Origin: a bacterium
GTDB taxonomy: Bacteria; Zhuqueibacterota; Zhuqueibacteria; Oleimicrobiales; Geothermoviventaceae
Direction of reading: 5' to 3'
DNA length: 64,000 bases
NCBI GenBank assembly: GCA_028275345.1
Contig: JAPWUV010000004.1
Location: forward strand, 186,001 to 250,000
Part shown: positions 42,441 to 51,422 of the stretch, in pieces
How the letters are laid out: every line of letters starts with the position of its first letter
How positions within the stretch are numbered: position 1 is the first letter of the stretch
Position numbers and translations under genes: made by a program
The notes under the pieces: generated by a model
What the model was told of the DNA's origin: nothing
The model's input: only the letters and a program-made list of their open reading frames with translations
Database searches by the model: none

Positions 42441-44384
42441 TTAGCGTCCCTGGGAGTAGTCCTCGCCAAGGATGTGGGCCAGTAGTCGGTCCACATACCC
42501 ACTCACCCGGGCGGGAGCTTTCGGGTCCCGGCGGGCGATATTTCGGAGGCTCGCGTGGAGAGGAGCCGCCTTCGGGCCGAGGGTGTCGATCACCCAGAGG
42601 GCGAAGGTAGCAGTGTAGGCCCCATTCTCATCCGCCGGGGATAGCTCCAAGAGACAGTTGAGAGCCCGCTGGCGGAGATCATCGTTTCCGAATTCAGCCA
42701 ATGCCCAGGCGGCGGCAATCCGAACCGAGGGGGACTCGTCCGCGAGAAGGGGCGAGATCTTCTTGACGGCCGGCAGCACGGCGTCTTTGCCCCGAATCAG
42801 CAAACCCATGATGGCCCAGTATCGAACCCCGCTTTCCGCATCCCTTAGACCGGCCACGAGCTCGGGAATCGCTTCCTCGTCGTAGCGAGCGGCGCGTTCG
42901 GCCATGGCATAGATCCGCTCCAGTGGATATCGCTTCGGATCTTGCGCAAACTCGTAAATGGTCGTTCCCGCTGCTCGACGATGCATCTCTGGTTCAGGGA
43001 GGAACCCGACATCCCGCACCGCGAAGATATGTTCCCTGAGAGCGGATCGCATTTGATTCAGCACACCGGCGAATTCGGGTCGACCGGCCAGGTTTTGGAT
43101 CTGGTGAGGGTCATTGGTGACATCGTAAAGCTCTTCCGGCGGTTTCGGTTCCCAGAAATAGGTGGCCGGAGGCTCCAATTTGCCTGCGTCGTAGAGGCTC
43201 TTCCACACCCGGGTGGTGGGGGTTTCGAACATGTACGCGAGATATTGGCCGTAGGGAAGATGGGGCATGTAGTTGCGGATGTAGAGGTATCGTTTGCTGC
43301 GCACAGCTCGGGAGAGATCGAATCGCTCGTCCATTCGGCCTCGGAACCCGAATACGTACTCCGGTTCCTCCGCGCAGAACTTGCCCAAGAAGGGTTTTCC
43401 GTGCATCCAGGCGGGGGGCTTCTGGCCGATGAGGCTCAGCAGAGTGGGCGCCAGGTCCACAAAGCTCACCAGCCGCTCGCTCACCCCGCCCGGTCGATAT
43501 TCAGGAGGGGCTAGGTGGCGAAACTTATCCGGAATGTACACGATTAGGGGAACCCGCAAGCCGGAATCATACAGCCATCGTTTGTGCCGTGGCATCCCGC
43601 TTCCGTGATCGCTGTAGAAGAACACGATGGTGTCCTCGGCCAATCCAGCTTCTTCCAGTTCCCGAAGGTGTTCGCCGACCAAGCTATCCATCGTGGTGAT
43701 ATTGTCGTAGTACTGAGCCCAGTCGTGCCGAACCTCCGGAGTATCGGGATGATACGGGGGAATGGGTACGCGACTCGGATCAAGGCGGAGAGTATGAGGT
43801 CGACGGCGGATTTGACTCTCATGCGTCTCGGTGAAGTTGAAGACGGCGAAGAAAGGCCGGCCCGGGGGGCGATTCTTCCAATGGGCCTTGTTGGACGATT
43901 CATCCCAGACCACCCCCGGTTTCGTGACGTTGTAGTCCTCTTTCACGTTGTTCGTGCAATAGTACCCGGCCGCGCGCAGGAGCTGCGGGTACATCTGCAA
44001 GAACACGGGCATTGCTACTTCACTTCGCATGTGCTCAGCTCCGAGGGCGGTAGGAAATACTCCCGTGATGATGGCGGTTCGAGCCGGCGCGCACACTGGG
44101 GCATTGGACCATGCATTCTTGTATCGAAGTCCCTTGGCGGCCAGACGGTCCAGATTGGGCGTGGTCGCAAAGGGATCCCCGTAGCAACCCAGATTGGGGC
44201 CCATATCCTCGCACGTGAGCCACAGGATGTTCGGCCTGGGTTTCTCGCTGTCGGCCTCAGGGAGCTGGAGGTTCAAGCGTTCTTCGCCGGAGGCATCTCC
44301 GCGCACGCCATGGAAGGTCCGTCCCCCCACTCCCATGGCGGCTGTTCCGAGCACGGTCAGCCGCAAGAACTCTCGCCGTCGCAT
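42441..44384 (-). CDS. Tat-exported sulfatase with C-terminal HEAT-like repeats
   Basis: A 647-residue type I sulfatase. A twin-arginine leader (MRRREFLRLTVLGTAAMG) is followed by NILWLTCEDMGPNLGCYG (metal-site Asp) and the formylglycine motif in VCAPARTAIITG (C-x-P-x-R). FYSDHGSGMPRHKRW holds further metal and substrate residues, and EELYDVTNDPHQIQNLA is the usual late block. The last 150 residues form HEAT-like repeats (AIPELVAGLRDAESGVRYWAI). A Cys-type sulfatase needs a formylglycine-generating enzyme, not seen here. GGAGGGCCAGACAAT precedes the ATG at 44384. Likely desulfates glycans in the envelope or outside. Confidence 0.9.
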   Translation of the reverse strand: MRRREFLRLTVLGTAAMGVGGRTFHGVRGDASGEERLNLQLPEADSEKPRPNILWLTCEDMGPNLGCYGDPFATTPNLDRLAAKGLRYKNAWSNAPVCAPARTAIITGVFPTALGAEHMRSEVAMPVFLQMYPQLLRAAGYYCTNNVKEDYNVTKPGVVWDESSNKAHWKNRPPGRPFFAVFNFTETHESQIRRRPHTLRLDPSRVPIPPYHPDTPEVRHDWAQYYDNITTMDSLVGEHLRELEEAGLAEDTIVFFYSDHGSGMPRHKRWLYDSGLRVPLIVYIPDKFRHLAPPEYRPGGVSERLVSFVDLAPTLLSLIGQKPPAWMHGKPFLGKFCAEEPEYVFGFRGRMDERFDLSRAVRSKRYLYIRNYMPHLPYGQYLAYMFETPTTRVWKSLYDAGKLEPPATYFWEPKPPEELYDVTNDPHQIQNLAGRPEFAGVLNQMRSALREHIFAVRDVGFLPEPEMHRRAAGTTIYEFAQDPKRYPLERIYAMAERAARYDEEAIPELVAGLRDAESGVRYWAIMGLLIRGKDAVLPAVKKISPLLADESPSVRIAAAWALAEFGNDDLRQRALNCLLELSPADENGAYTATFALWVIDTLGPKAAPLHASLRNIARRDPKAPARVSGYVDRLLAHILGEDYSQGR

Positions 44385-46177
44385 ATTGTCTGGCCCTCCG
44401 AAGCGAAACGTCCGCGACACTTGTCAAAGGATGAGCGCCCGCAGGGTTCTCGCCCTTCGAGCGGTTCACCCGTGGGCAGACAGCCGTGATCCTCGTCGCA
44501 GTGTAAACAGGAAACGGTTTCCGGTCAAGCGGCTTCTGTTGAACCCTGGCCCTCAGTAAGTGCCTCGTCGGTCTCGATCCAGTTACGCAGATCGGGCATC
44601 TTCTCGCGCGGTCAAATGACGGGGAATTACGTTCTCCGCGAACTCTGCTCGGCGGTGCGACGGCTGGAGAGATTGGGGCCCTAGCTCTTGAGCGCGTCGA
44701 AGGGTATCCCGGTGTGCAGAACGGGAAAGCGATGTTGGAGAAGACCGCGCCCCGTTGCGGTCAAGACGGCTCCGCGGAACGCGGCGTTCGCTGCAGCATG
44801 GGAGGACGGTTGGAATCGTCCCGAGGGCGGAGAGATCGCTTTCCAAGGCCAGGGTGGTGCAGAAGTCCGGACATTTAGGACAAGGCGACGGACGACCGGG
44901 CGGAGCAAGCGATTGGCCTCGTAGCCTTCAGCCACCAGCTGGCGCGGGGCGAGGAGGGCTACGGCCGATCCGAGCGGGTCTGGCTGGGAGTCGCAAACAG
45001 CGTGCAACTCGTTTCTGCGCGGTTTCGGTTCCTGCTCGCTTCGCTTCAAGCTCGTCCCGGCCAGACCTCGTTGCTTCGCTTTCCGCCGCCGGACGGCAGA
45101 GGCGATTTGCCTCCCTCCGCGGCCTCGCTTGTTCCGGGCGGTGGCCCCATCATGAGTTGCGCCGAGGCTGTCGGTGTGCCGCGCCCGTGCCCGGGCCCTG
45201 CCGGGCGGGTATTGCGCGGCTTCCAACGGTCATGGCGGAGAGCCGTCGCGCACTTGGCTCGGCCAGACACTTGCCCGGGATCCGCTTCGGTGGGAGGACT
45301 CGATCCCTCCGAGGCCGACCGTCCGGAGCCGACAGTCGGCGGCCGGTTCCGAGCCCGTGCCCCGCCGCGGAAGGGGGGTTTCCCGTCCTCATCCGCGCTT
45401 CCCACCTTCGGAATCATGGCGACTCAGATTCAGGTGCAGTGCCGAATCGACCCTTGAACCTGCAGTTTCGGGCAAAGATCCCGCCGCGCACGGATTGGAC
45501 CCTTCGGCTGCCAAGTCCAAGCGCAAGGGCCGCGGGAAGCAGGCCCGGCATTCCTTGGTATGGGGCATTCGGGTTTCAGAGCATCGCGGTCGGTTTGAGG
45601 TTCGGGCGCAACAGGTTCCAGGGCCGGCGGCCGATCCTTTGGAGCCACACCCGCGGATCTGCGCAAGGCACGGAGTTCAGAGAACCGCGAGTCAGGCAGG
45701 TCAGGGCCGAACTCCTCGCTTTCCAGCTGACCCTGGAGGCAGGAGGGACGAAGGAGGTATGTCCCAGTTGAGATGGAGCCGCCAAACGTGGCCGGACGAG
45801 AAGAATCCCTTTCCCGGAGCCTGGACTTCCACTCCTGCCCGGAAATAAGACCAGGGGCACGCATGGCAGGGACGCGAGTGGGCATGCCGGGGCGCAAGAA
45901 AGTCCTTGCACGGGTTTCTCGAAAGTGGTACCTTATATGAGTGAATCAGCTACATGGTACAACCCTTTAGCCGTCGTCTGCGGGTTGGTTCTCCGGGACC
46001 GTGCTGTCTGCGGATGCGAATTTCGCGGCAGCTGAAGCATGAAAGGAGGTGAACGCGATGTAGGTGAACGGTCGGATGAGCTGGTTGTCGACGGGTGGTC
46101 TTTTTGGACGCAGGTAGAAGCCTGGGGAAGATCTGGAAAGATGGACCGGGAGAAAGGAACTGCAAAGGAGGTCAGGC
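44385..46177. other. Gene-poor stretch of about 1.8 kb
   Basis: Long overlapping frames on both strands are compositional (GC-rich) and show no domain. Only the last 270 bases are clearly different: AT-richer, with a promoter (45906-45934) and a purine-rich leader AAAGGAGGTGAACGCGATG at 46041-46061 followed by a short dead-end frame (GATGTAGG). Confidence 0.45.
45906..45934 (+). promoter_or_regulatory. Promoter of the Hdr-like/ferredoxin/DGC genes
   Basis: TTGCAC (45906-45911) and TACCTT (45929-45934) separated by 17 bases, with TTATATG right after. Leader to the start at 46178 is about 235 bases. Confidence 0.5.
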
Positions 46178-46543
46178 ATGGCATCCAAACCACGATTCAT
46201 CATGTGCACCTGCACGGGTGAATGTCCGGGGTTCAAGAACGTCAACTTTTGGAAGCTGCTGAACTTTGTGCGAAATGAGCTCGACGTGGAATATGCTGTG
46301 ATCCACCCCCAGCTCTGCGTGGATGACGGGGAGCGTTTCCTCGAGGACCTGCTGCGGCCGGAGGTCAAGCTGGTCATCGGGGCGTGCGATCCGAGGATGC
46401 AAAAGAAGATGTTGCGTGATGCCTTCGAGAAAAAAGGCATCGCCTTTGAGGATACAGTCGTTGCCCTTGATCTTCGAAACATGACCACCGAAGAAGCGAT
46501 GGCGAAGGTGAAGGAAGCAATGGACGGGACCCGAAATGAATAG
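46178..46543 (+). CDS. Heterodisulfide reductase A N-terminal-like protein
   Basis: A 121-residue protein. RFIMCTCTGECPGF at the N terminus, HPQLCVDDGERFLEDLL in the middle and VKLVIGACDPRMQKKMLRDAFE resemble the first 140 residues of HdrA, whose matching blocks are VCHCG and VVASCTPR. Four Cys may bind an Fe-S cluster or act as thiols. It lacks the flavin domain. AAGGAGGTCAGGC precedes the ATG. The ferredoxin gene follows after 18 bases, so the two probably form a small electron-transfer unit. Confidence 0.65.
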   Translation: MASKPRFIMCTCTGECPGFKNVNFWKLLNFVRNELDVEYAVIHPQLCVDDGERFLEDLLRPEVKLVIGACDPRMQKKMLRDAFEKKGIAFEDTVVALDLRNMTTEEAMAKVKEAMDGTRNE

Positions 46544-46561
46544 CCGGGACGGAGGGGAACG

Positions 46562-46840
46562 ATGGCGTTGCGAGAAATTCCGAGGGAAAAGATCCCGTGG
46601 TACCCGACCGTCGATGCCGATGTCTGCATCGGGGATCGGCAATGTGTCGAATTCTGCAAGAATGGCGTTTTTGAGTGGGACGAAGATCGAAACCGTCCCG
46701 TCGTCATGAATCCCTTCAATTGCGTTGTCGGTTGCAGCGCCTGCGCCAACATCTGTCCCGTCGATGCCATTCGATTCCCGAGCCTTCAGGAGATCCGGGA
46801 TGTGATTCGGCGGCTGCGGGAAGAGGTGACGGCCAAGTGA
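46562..46840 (+). CDS. 4Fe-4S ferredoxin
   Basis: A 92-residue protein with two cluster motifs: CIGDRQCVEFCKNGV and CVVGCSACANICPVDAI. The second has an extra Cys and the full CxxCxxxCP spacing. N-terminal IPREKIPWYPTVDADVC suits the ferredoxin paired with Hdr-like proteins. GGGACGGAGGGGAACG precedes the ATG. Cytoplasmic electron carrier; partner presumably the preceding protein. Confidence 0.85.
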   Translation: MALREIPREKIPWYPTVDADVCIGDRQCVEFCKNGVFEWDEDRNRPVVMNPFNCVVGCSACANICPVDAIRFPSLQEIRDVIRRLREEVTAK

Positions 46841-46905
46841 ACAGGGGGGCTGGGATGAGTTCCATCCCCCGCTGCTTTGGAAACCCACGGGAGGGAAGGA
46901 GCCAA

Positions 46906-47319
46906 ATGGAAGATGCGACGGTGAGTCCGATCCGGTTACTCCCGTACTGCCACAAGGAAGCGGAGCGGCTGAACATCATTCTCGCGTGCGATGGCGCAGC
47001 CAGCGTGGGGCAGATAGGGCACGCAGTAGCCGTCAGGCTGACCAATTCGAACGAAAACGCGCGGATGTGCTGCATCACAGCTATTGCTGCCGAGATCAGC
47101 ACCCACGTGGATATTGCCCGCAGGGCGAAGAAGCTCATCGTGATCAACGGCTGTGCCAACCGTTGCGCCAGCAAGGTGCTGGAGCGGATTCAGGTACCGT
47201 ATCACCATGAGGTAATCATATCCTCCGAAGGGGTGAAGAAGATCCCGACTTTGGACTTCTCAGAGGAGGATGTGATCCGCATTAGCGACAAGATCGCCGC
47301 CGAGGCGCTGGGGACCTAG
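46906..47319 (+). CDS. DGC-domain (putative zinc-binding) protein
   Basis: A 137-residue protein with the DGC pattern of PF08859: IILACDGAASVGQIGHAVA, then ARMCCITAIAAEIS and LIVINGCANRCASKVLE. Six Cys could bind metal or a persulfide. AAGGAGCCAA precedes the ATG at 46906; an upstream ATG (46856) lacks support. It completes a three-gene unit with the Hdr-like and ferredoxin genes. Function of the family is not established; sulfur or metal handling is an inference. Confidence 0.8.
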   Translation: MEDATVSPIRLLPYCHKEAERLNIILACDGAASVGQIGHAVAVRLTNSNENARMCCITAIAAEISTHVDIARRAKKLIVINGCANRCASKVLERIQVPYHHEVIISSEGVKKIPTLDFSEEDVIRISDKIAAEALGT

Positions 47320-47644
47320 CCTCCCGCGGGTGCCCGCACTACACCCGCCGGGCAACGAAATCGCCACCCGGCGCGCAGCTCCAGATCTGCCCAGCGGCGC
47401 GGAGTATCCGGGCTCAAGCGGCGGGTCCAGCAAGACGCAGGGAGGTCCCGAGAGCTTGGATTTCGCCAGCATGAATCCGCGGCTCACGGTTTACTTCGGG
47501 GCCGAATCGCAAGAAGTTGGCGCTACGGCTCACCTGAGGTGCGGGCCGCAGAGACCGGGCTGGCGATTCGTGGGCGACGAGTCTTCGAGGGAAGGGGAGG
47601 GGTCTAAGCTCTTCGTCGAGATCCATTCAACGGGAGGGAACGCG
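47320..47644 (+). other. Intergenic stretch before the zinc-ribbon gene
   Basis: About 325 bases with no recognised gene; an open plus-strand frame runs through it into the FmdB-like gene but has no conserved sequence before 47645. Confidence 0.5.
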
Positions 47645-47848
47645 ATGCCCACGTACGAATTTCAGTGCGCGGACTGCAACGAGAGGTTCGAGATCTTTGC
47701 CTCCATCAGCCAGAAGGAGAAGGGGCTCGACCTGAAATGCCCGAAATGCGGTTCCGACAGGATCGGGGAAGTCTTCGGGCCGGTGATTTTCGTGCACAAG
47801 ACCGGGGAGATCATCCCGTCCGGCGGTTCATGCTGCTGCGGCGGCTGA
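47645..47848 (+). CDS. FmdB-family zinc-ribbon protein
   Basis: A 67-residue protein starting MPTYEFQCADCNERFEIF, with the second knuckle LKCPKCGSDRIGEVF and a C-terminal SGGSCCCGG. The N-terminal zinc ribbon is that of the FmdB putative regulatory family. GGGAGGGAACGCG precedes the ATG at 47645; longer starts in the frame are unconserved. Role unknown. Confidence 0.85.
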   Translation: MPTYEFQCADCNERFEIFASISQKEKGLDLKCPKCGSDRIGEVFGPVIFVHKTGEIIPSGGSCCCGG

Positions 47849-48017
47849 GTCCCCATCGCCCGCGAGTCCACTGGCTGCATGTTGTTCGCGCGTGCCACGC
47901 TGCGCGGGAAGCCAACGGGTATCCGCCGGAGACGTGGGAACGGTTTTCGGACTACGCACCGCAGTAGGGAGCAGAGGTGGCCGCAGAGCCAAGGCGTGAG
48001 TCGAAAGGAGAGTCCCG

Positions 48018-48809
48018 ATGGGTGGTCTGAGCGTAGGCTTTTGCGGAGGCGGCCGGGTGACCCGGCTTCTGCTGGGCGGTTGGTTCCGCGCGGGGGAGCT
48101 TCCGCGGCAAGTGTTTGTGTATGATCCGGATCCGGCGGCGCTTGAGAAACTGCGCAACATCATCGAAGATCGGCTTTCTGTGGCGGACTCGAATCGTTCC
48201 GTCACCCAATCCTCCGATCTGGTCTTTCTCGCGGTGCATCCACAGGTGGCCGCAGAGGTATGCCAGGAAATCTGCGGGGCAATCCGGGAGAAGGCCATCC
48301 TTGTGTCTCTCGTGCCCACGATTTCCTTGGCCCGCCTCTCCGGTCTTCTGGGTGGATTTCAGCGCCTGGTTCGCATGATTCCGAATGCGCCATCCATCAT
48401 CGGACGGGGCTACAACCCGGTGGTCTGGTCGAAAGCCATCGCGGCGGAAGAGCGGGCCGCCTTGGAGCGTCTTTTCTGGGCGTGGGGCAAGACCCCGGAG
48501 GTGCCGGAGGCGCAGCTTGAGGCTTACGCCGTGATCACCGGGATGGGCCCCACGTACTTTTGGTTCCAGTTCCTGGAACTCGAGCGACTGGCTCGGCAGT
48601 TCGGACTCCCCCCGTCTGAGGCGGGGAAGGCTGTGGAGGAGATGTTGATTGGCGCTCTTGCCACGCTGTACGAGTCCGGCCTCCGCCCGGAGGCGGTTCT
48701 CGACCTCATCCCAGTCCATCCGCTGAGGAAGGATGAAGACTCGATCCGGAGCCTCCTCAACGAAAGACTCACGAGCCTCTACCAGAAGCTGAAGGCTGCC
48801 ACCGTCTGA
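48018..48809 (+). CDS. Pyrroline-5-carboxylate reductase-like oxidoreductase
   Basis: A 263-residue protein of the ProC/F420-dependent fold: N-terminal dinucleotide site SVGFCGGGRVTRLLL, then VFVYDPDPAALEKL, DLVFLAVHPQVAAEV and LVRMIPNAPSIIGRGYNPVVW, which is the ProC substrate-region pattern. GFCGGGRV differs slightly from the usual GxGxMG. The C-terminal dimer domain is shorter and less conserved, so true proline synthesis is uncertain. AAAGGAGAGTCCCG precedes the ATG. Confidence 0.78.
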   Translation: MGGLSVGFCGGGRVTRLLLGGWFRAGELPRQVFVYDPDPAALEKLRNIIEDRLSVADSNRSVTQSSDLVFLAVHPQVAAEVCQEICGAIREKAILVSLVPTISLARLSGLLGGFQRLVRMIPNAPSIIGRGYNPVVWSKAIAAEERAALERLFWAWGKTPEVPEAQLEAYAVITGMGPTYFWFQFLELERLARQFGLPPSEAGKAVEEMLIGALATLYESGLRPEAVLDLIPVHPLRKDEDSIRSLLNERLTSLYQKLKAATV

Positions 48810-48957
48810 ACCAGCCCCGGCTTGCGCTGCAGGGCGAAGGTCGTGGGACTGAATTCCAGGCTAAGGATCGGAGCGTGTGGAGAGCAACGCTTCGGCATGA
48901 GCTTGTCGCTGTGTGGGGCATTGGCTGAGCGAACGGAAGGCAAGCGTGAGGCGGGTT

Positions 48958-49365
48958 ATGCGACGGATCTCCTCGGGCCACCTGGGATTGTGGGTGGCGG
49001 TTGCCCTTTTGCTTTCGTGCTCCGGGAAGAAAGAAGACCCCGGCGTTTCCGCTCGCGATCGGTCGGGAGGCGTCACCCACCAGCCCAAAGTGACCTTCAT
49101 CGAGCTCGGCTCAGTGCGCTGCATTCCATGCCGGATGATGCAGCCCATCATGAGGGAAATCGAGAGGGAGTACGCCGGACAGGTGCGGGTGGTGTTTTAC
49201 GACGTTTGGACACCGGAAGGCCGGCCGTACGCCGAAAAATACCGCATTCGTGTCATCCCCACGCAGGTGTTCCTCGATGCGGAGGGCAGGGAGTTCTTCC
49301 GGCATGAAGGTTTCTTCCCTAAGGAGGAGATTGTGAAGGTGCTTCAGCGGGCGGGGGTGAAGTGA
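48958..49365 (+). CDS. Thioredoxin-fold lipoprotein
   Basis: A 135-residue exported protein. LGLWVAVALLLSCSGKK has a hydrophobic core and a lipobox (LLSC), so it should be a lipoprotein. The thioredoxin domain has SVRCIPCRMMQPIM (CxxC) and the cis-Pro in VIPTQVFLD. The ATG at 48958 gives the best signal; a GTG at 48913 would add 15 residues. It is followed 24 bases later by ccdA, which typically supplies electrons to such a periplasmic thioredoxin. Confidence 0.85.
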   Translation: MRRISSGHLGLWVAVALLLSCSGKKEDPGVSARDRSGGVTHQPKVTFIELGSVRCIPCRMMQPIMREIEREYAGQVRVVFYDVWTPEGRPYAEKYRIRVIPTQVFLDAEGREFFRHEGFFPKEEIVKVLQRAGVK

Positions 49366-49389
49366 CTCGATAAGCGGAGAAACGCGAGC

Positions 49390-50094
49390 ATGCGGTCCCT
49401 GTTGGAATGGCTGAGTCAGTCCCTGCAGGGCGGAGCATGGCCGGCCCTGGTGGGTTCGTTCCTCTGGGGTGTCCTGAGCATCTTGTTGAGCCCGTGCCAC
49501 CTGGCGTCGATCCCTCTGATCGTCGGCTTCATCAGCGGGCAGGAAAAGGTCACCTGGAAACAGGCCTTGGCTCTCTCGTTGGCATTTTCCATTGGCATCC
49601 TGATCACGATCGCGGCTGTCGGGGCGATCACCGCGCTCATGGGGAGGATGGCCGGCGACATTGGGCGGGCGGGCCAGACGGTTGTGGCGGTGGTGTTTTT
49701 CCTGATCGGCCTTTACCTGCTGGAGGTGGTCCAGATCCCCTTCCCGAGTCCGGCGGCTGACCATGCCCTTTGGCGCGGTGGGGTTTGGGCAGCGCTGGCC
49801 GTCGGACTGTTTTTCGGCCTCGGGCTTGGACCTTGCACCTTCGCCTACATGGCTCCTGTACTAGCTGGGGCTTTTGCGGTGGGGTCGTCGAAACCAGTTC
49901 TTGCCGGGACCCTGGTGCTCCTGTACAGCTTCGGGCACTGCTCGGTCATCGTTGCGGCCGGCACGTCGACCAATCTCGTGCAGCGCTACCTGGACTGGGA
50001 TCGCCGGAGAGGAAAGATACGGATCATGAAGAGGCTCTGTGGTATGCTCGTCATGGCTGCGGGACTGTACCTGCTTTGGAGCGTGTGGGGGTGA
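49390..50094 (+). CDS. ccdA: CcdA-type thiol-disulfide transporter
   Basis: A 234-residue membrane protein with six helices that moves reducing power from cytoplasmic thioredoxin to periplasmic partners. The two redox Cys are in LLSPCHLASIPLIVGF and LGLGPCTFAYMAPVLAG, each followed by Pro-rich helices as expected. It follows the thioredoxin-like lipoprotein gene and precedes the PadR gene. Likely substrate is the lipoprotein, for cytochrome maturation or thiol repair. Confidence 0.92.
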   Translation: MRSLLEWLSQSLQGGAWPALVGSFLWGVLSILLSPCHLASIPLIVGFISGQEKVTWKQALALSLAFSIGILITIAAVGAITALMGRMAGDIGRAGQTVVAVVFFLIGLYLLEVVQIPFPSPAADHALWRGGVWAALAVGLFFGLGLGPCTFAYMAPVLAGAFAVGSSKPVLAGTLVLLYSFGHCSVIVAAGTSTNLVQRYLDWDRRRGKIRIMKRLCGMLVMAAGLYLLWSVWG

Positions 50095-50327
50095 GAAGGG
50101 GAATCTGGGTATCAACGGCCCCTTGCCGGAAGCTGGTCGGTTTCGTACCTTGGATTGCAGGAGAGTCCGATGATTCCGTGCGGCGCTTCCTCCTCAGGGG
50201 AGGGAGCCCCGTGGAGGGGGGCTCACACCGGGGGGGGGTCCGCGGTGTCTGGCGGACGCAAATCCATCGGACGAGATCTCCGCCGGGGATCGCAGTTGGG
50301 AAGAGGGTTGACCCTGAGGAGGAAGAC

Positions 50328-50789
50328 GTGGCGAAAAAACAGGCTAAGGAGGCCGTTGCGATACAGAAACCCGTACAGTGCAACGGTGCAGGCCAAGAAT
50401 ACGAGTGCGGTTGCCACAAGGAGCGCAAGGATCGCTACCTTGAGCCGTCGCTCCTATTGCTCCTTTGGCAAGGACCGAGTTACGGCTATGAATTGATGCG
50501 CGGACTGGAGGCTCTGGGCTTTCACGATGGTCCGCCGGATCCAGGGGCGGTATATCGCACCTTGCGCCATATGGAAGAGTACGGGTTGGTACGTTCCGAG
50601 TGGGAGACGACGGGCTCGGGCCCGGCGCGCCGCCGCTACTGGATCACCGATCGGGGGAAACACTACCTGGCCAACTGGGTCGAGGTCCTGGAGCAGCGCT
50701 ACTGGGCACTCGGGAACTTCCTACGCCAATACAGGAAGCTCCTCGAGGCCGAAAAAGGCGGCAGCGATGGGAGGTCGGGGGTGGCGTGA
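50328..50789 (+). CDS. PadR-family regulator with Cys-containing N terminus
   Basis: A 153-residue regulator. The PadR winged helix is clear: LEPSLLLLLWQGPSYGYELMR, then DPGAVYRTLRHMEEYGLV and ARRRYWITDRGKHYL. The first 35 residues hold three Cys (QCNGAGQEYECGCH) not usual in PadR and may sense thiols or metal. Start is GTG 50328 after GAGGAGGAAGAC. It lies 230 bases after ccdA. Target unknown. Confidence 0.85.
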   Translation: MAKKQAKEAVAIQKPVQCNGAGQEYECGCHKERKDRYLEPSLLLLLWQGPSYGYELMRGLEALGFHDGPPDPGAVYRTLRHMEEYGLVRSEWETTGSGPARRRYWITDRGKHYLANWVEVLEQRYWALGNFLRQYRKLLEAEKGGSDGRSGVA

Positions 50790-50997
50790 TTTGTTCCGGA
50801 GATGCGTCGAGCCCACGAGAAGCGGGATGGAGGGTGGGTGGCCCTGACCGCGTGGGTAGACTGGTGATCTCGTGAGGCGAGCCAGCGCCCGAAGGGCCTG
50901 GCATCTCATTTCTTGCAAAAGCGGGGTACGGGCCGGATTCAGAGCTGGACGGAGATGGAGGCTCACCTTCGCAATCCAGGCTGGCCCGTTTTGTCGC

Positions 50998-51025
50998 TTG
51001 ACTTTTTCGGTGGGGCGTGTATTTT
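50998..51025 (+). promoter_or_regulatory. Promoter of the tRNA-Gly gene
   Basis: TTGACT (50998-51003) and TATTTT (51020-51025) with a 16-base spacer, starting about 7 bases before the tRNA. Confidence 0.7.
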
Positions 51026-51038
51026 TGTGTTACGTGAA

Positions 51039-51111
51039 GCGGGCGTAGCTCAGTAGGTAGAGCCCCGGCTTCCCAAGCCGGTTGTCGCGGGTTCGAGTCC
51101 CGTCGCCCGCT
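51039..51111 (+). tRNA. tRNA-Gly (anticodon CCC)
   Basis: A complete cloverleaf: acceptor GCGGGCG/CGCCCGC, D arm GCTC/GAGC, anticodon stem CCGGC/GCCGG with loop TTCCCAA (anticodon CCC), T arm GCGGG/CCCGT with TTCGAGT. The 3' CCA is not encoded. A T-run (CTCTTTTT) follows. Confidence 0.95.
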
Positions 51112-51163
51112 CTTTTTATGCCCTCACCCGACCGTACTCGTGGCGAATCAGAAAGGGCGGAAG

Positions 51164-51274
51164 ATGGCTCGGAGCAAGAGCAAACAGAAGCGGAGGCGTC
51201 TCAAGATCCGACTGCGCTGGAAAAGGAGACGCGAGCGCAAGAAGCTTCAGCAGCAACAGCAGGCTGGCTCCTGA
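51164..51274 (+). CDS. Very small, highly basic protein
   Basis: A 36-residue frame beginning MARSKSKQKRRRLKIRLRW and ending in a glutamine run (QQQQQAGS), with more than half Lys or Arg. GGGCGGAAG precedes the ATG. Similar tiny basic proteins with a KSKQKRRR-type start occur as hypothetical proteins in other bacteria, to my memory, and may bind RNA or ribosomes; I cannot name a family. It lies 53 bases after the tRNA. Confidence 0.5.
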   Translation: MARSKSKQKRRRLKIRLRWKRRRERKKLQQQQQAGS

Positions 51275-51422
51275 GGCGTGAATCTGTCCCAGCGCTGCGG
51301 GGAAGGGGGGCGAGCACCAGGGCTCAAGAATTGGCGGTGGAGCGTGGCTGACACGGCTCTTGTAGCGGGCGAAGGGGAGTCCATCCAGGTCCAGGATTGG
51401 TTCCCGAGGGAGGAGGTGATAC

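Noticed and set aside
44755-45771. 338-residue frame in the gene-poor region
   Set aside because: Arg/Gly/Ser-rich translation without domains or a ribosome site; also open in other frames because of GC content.
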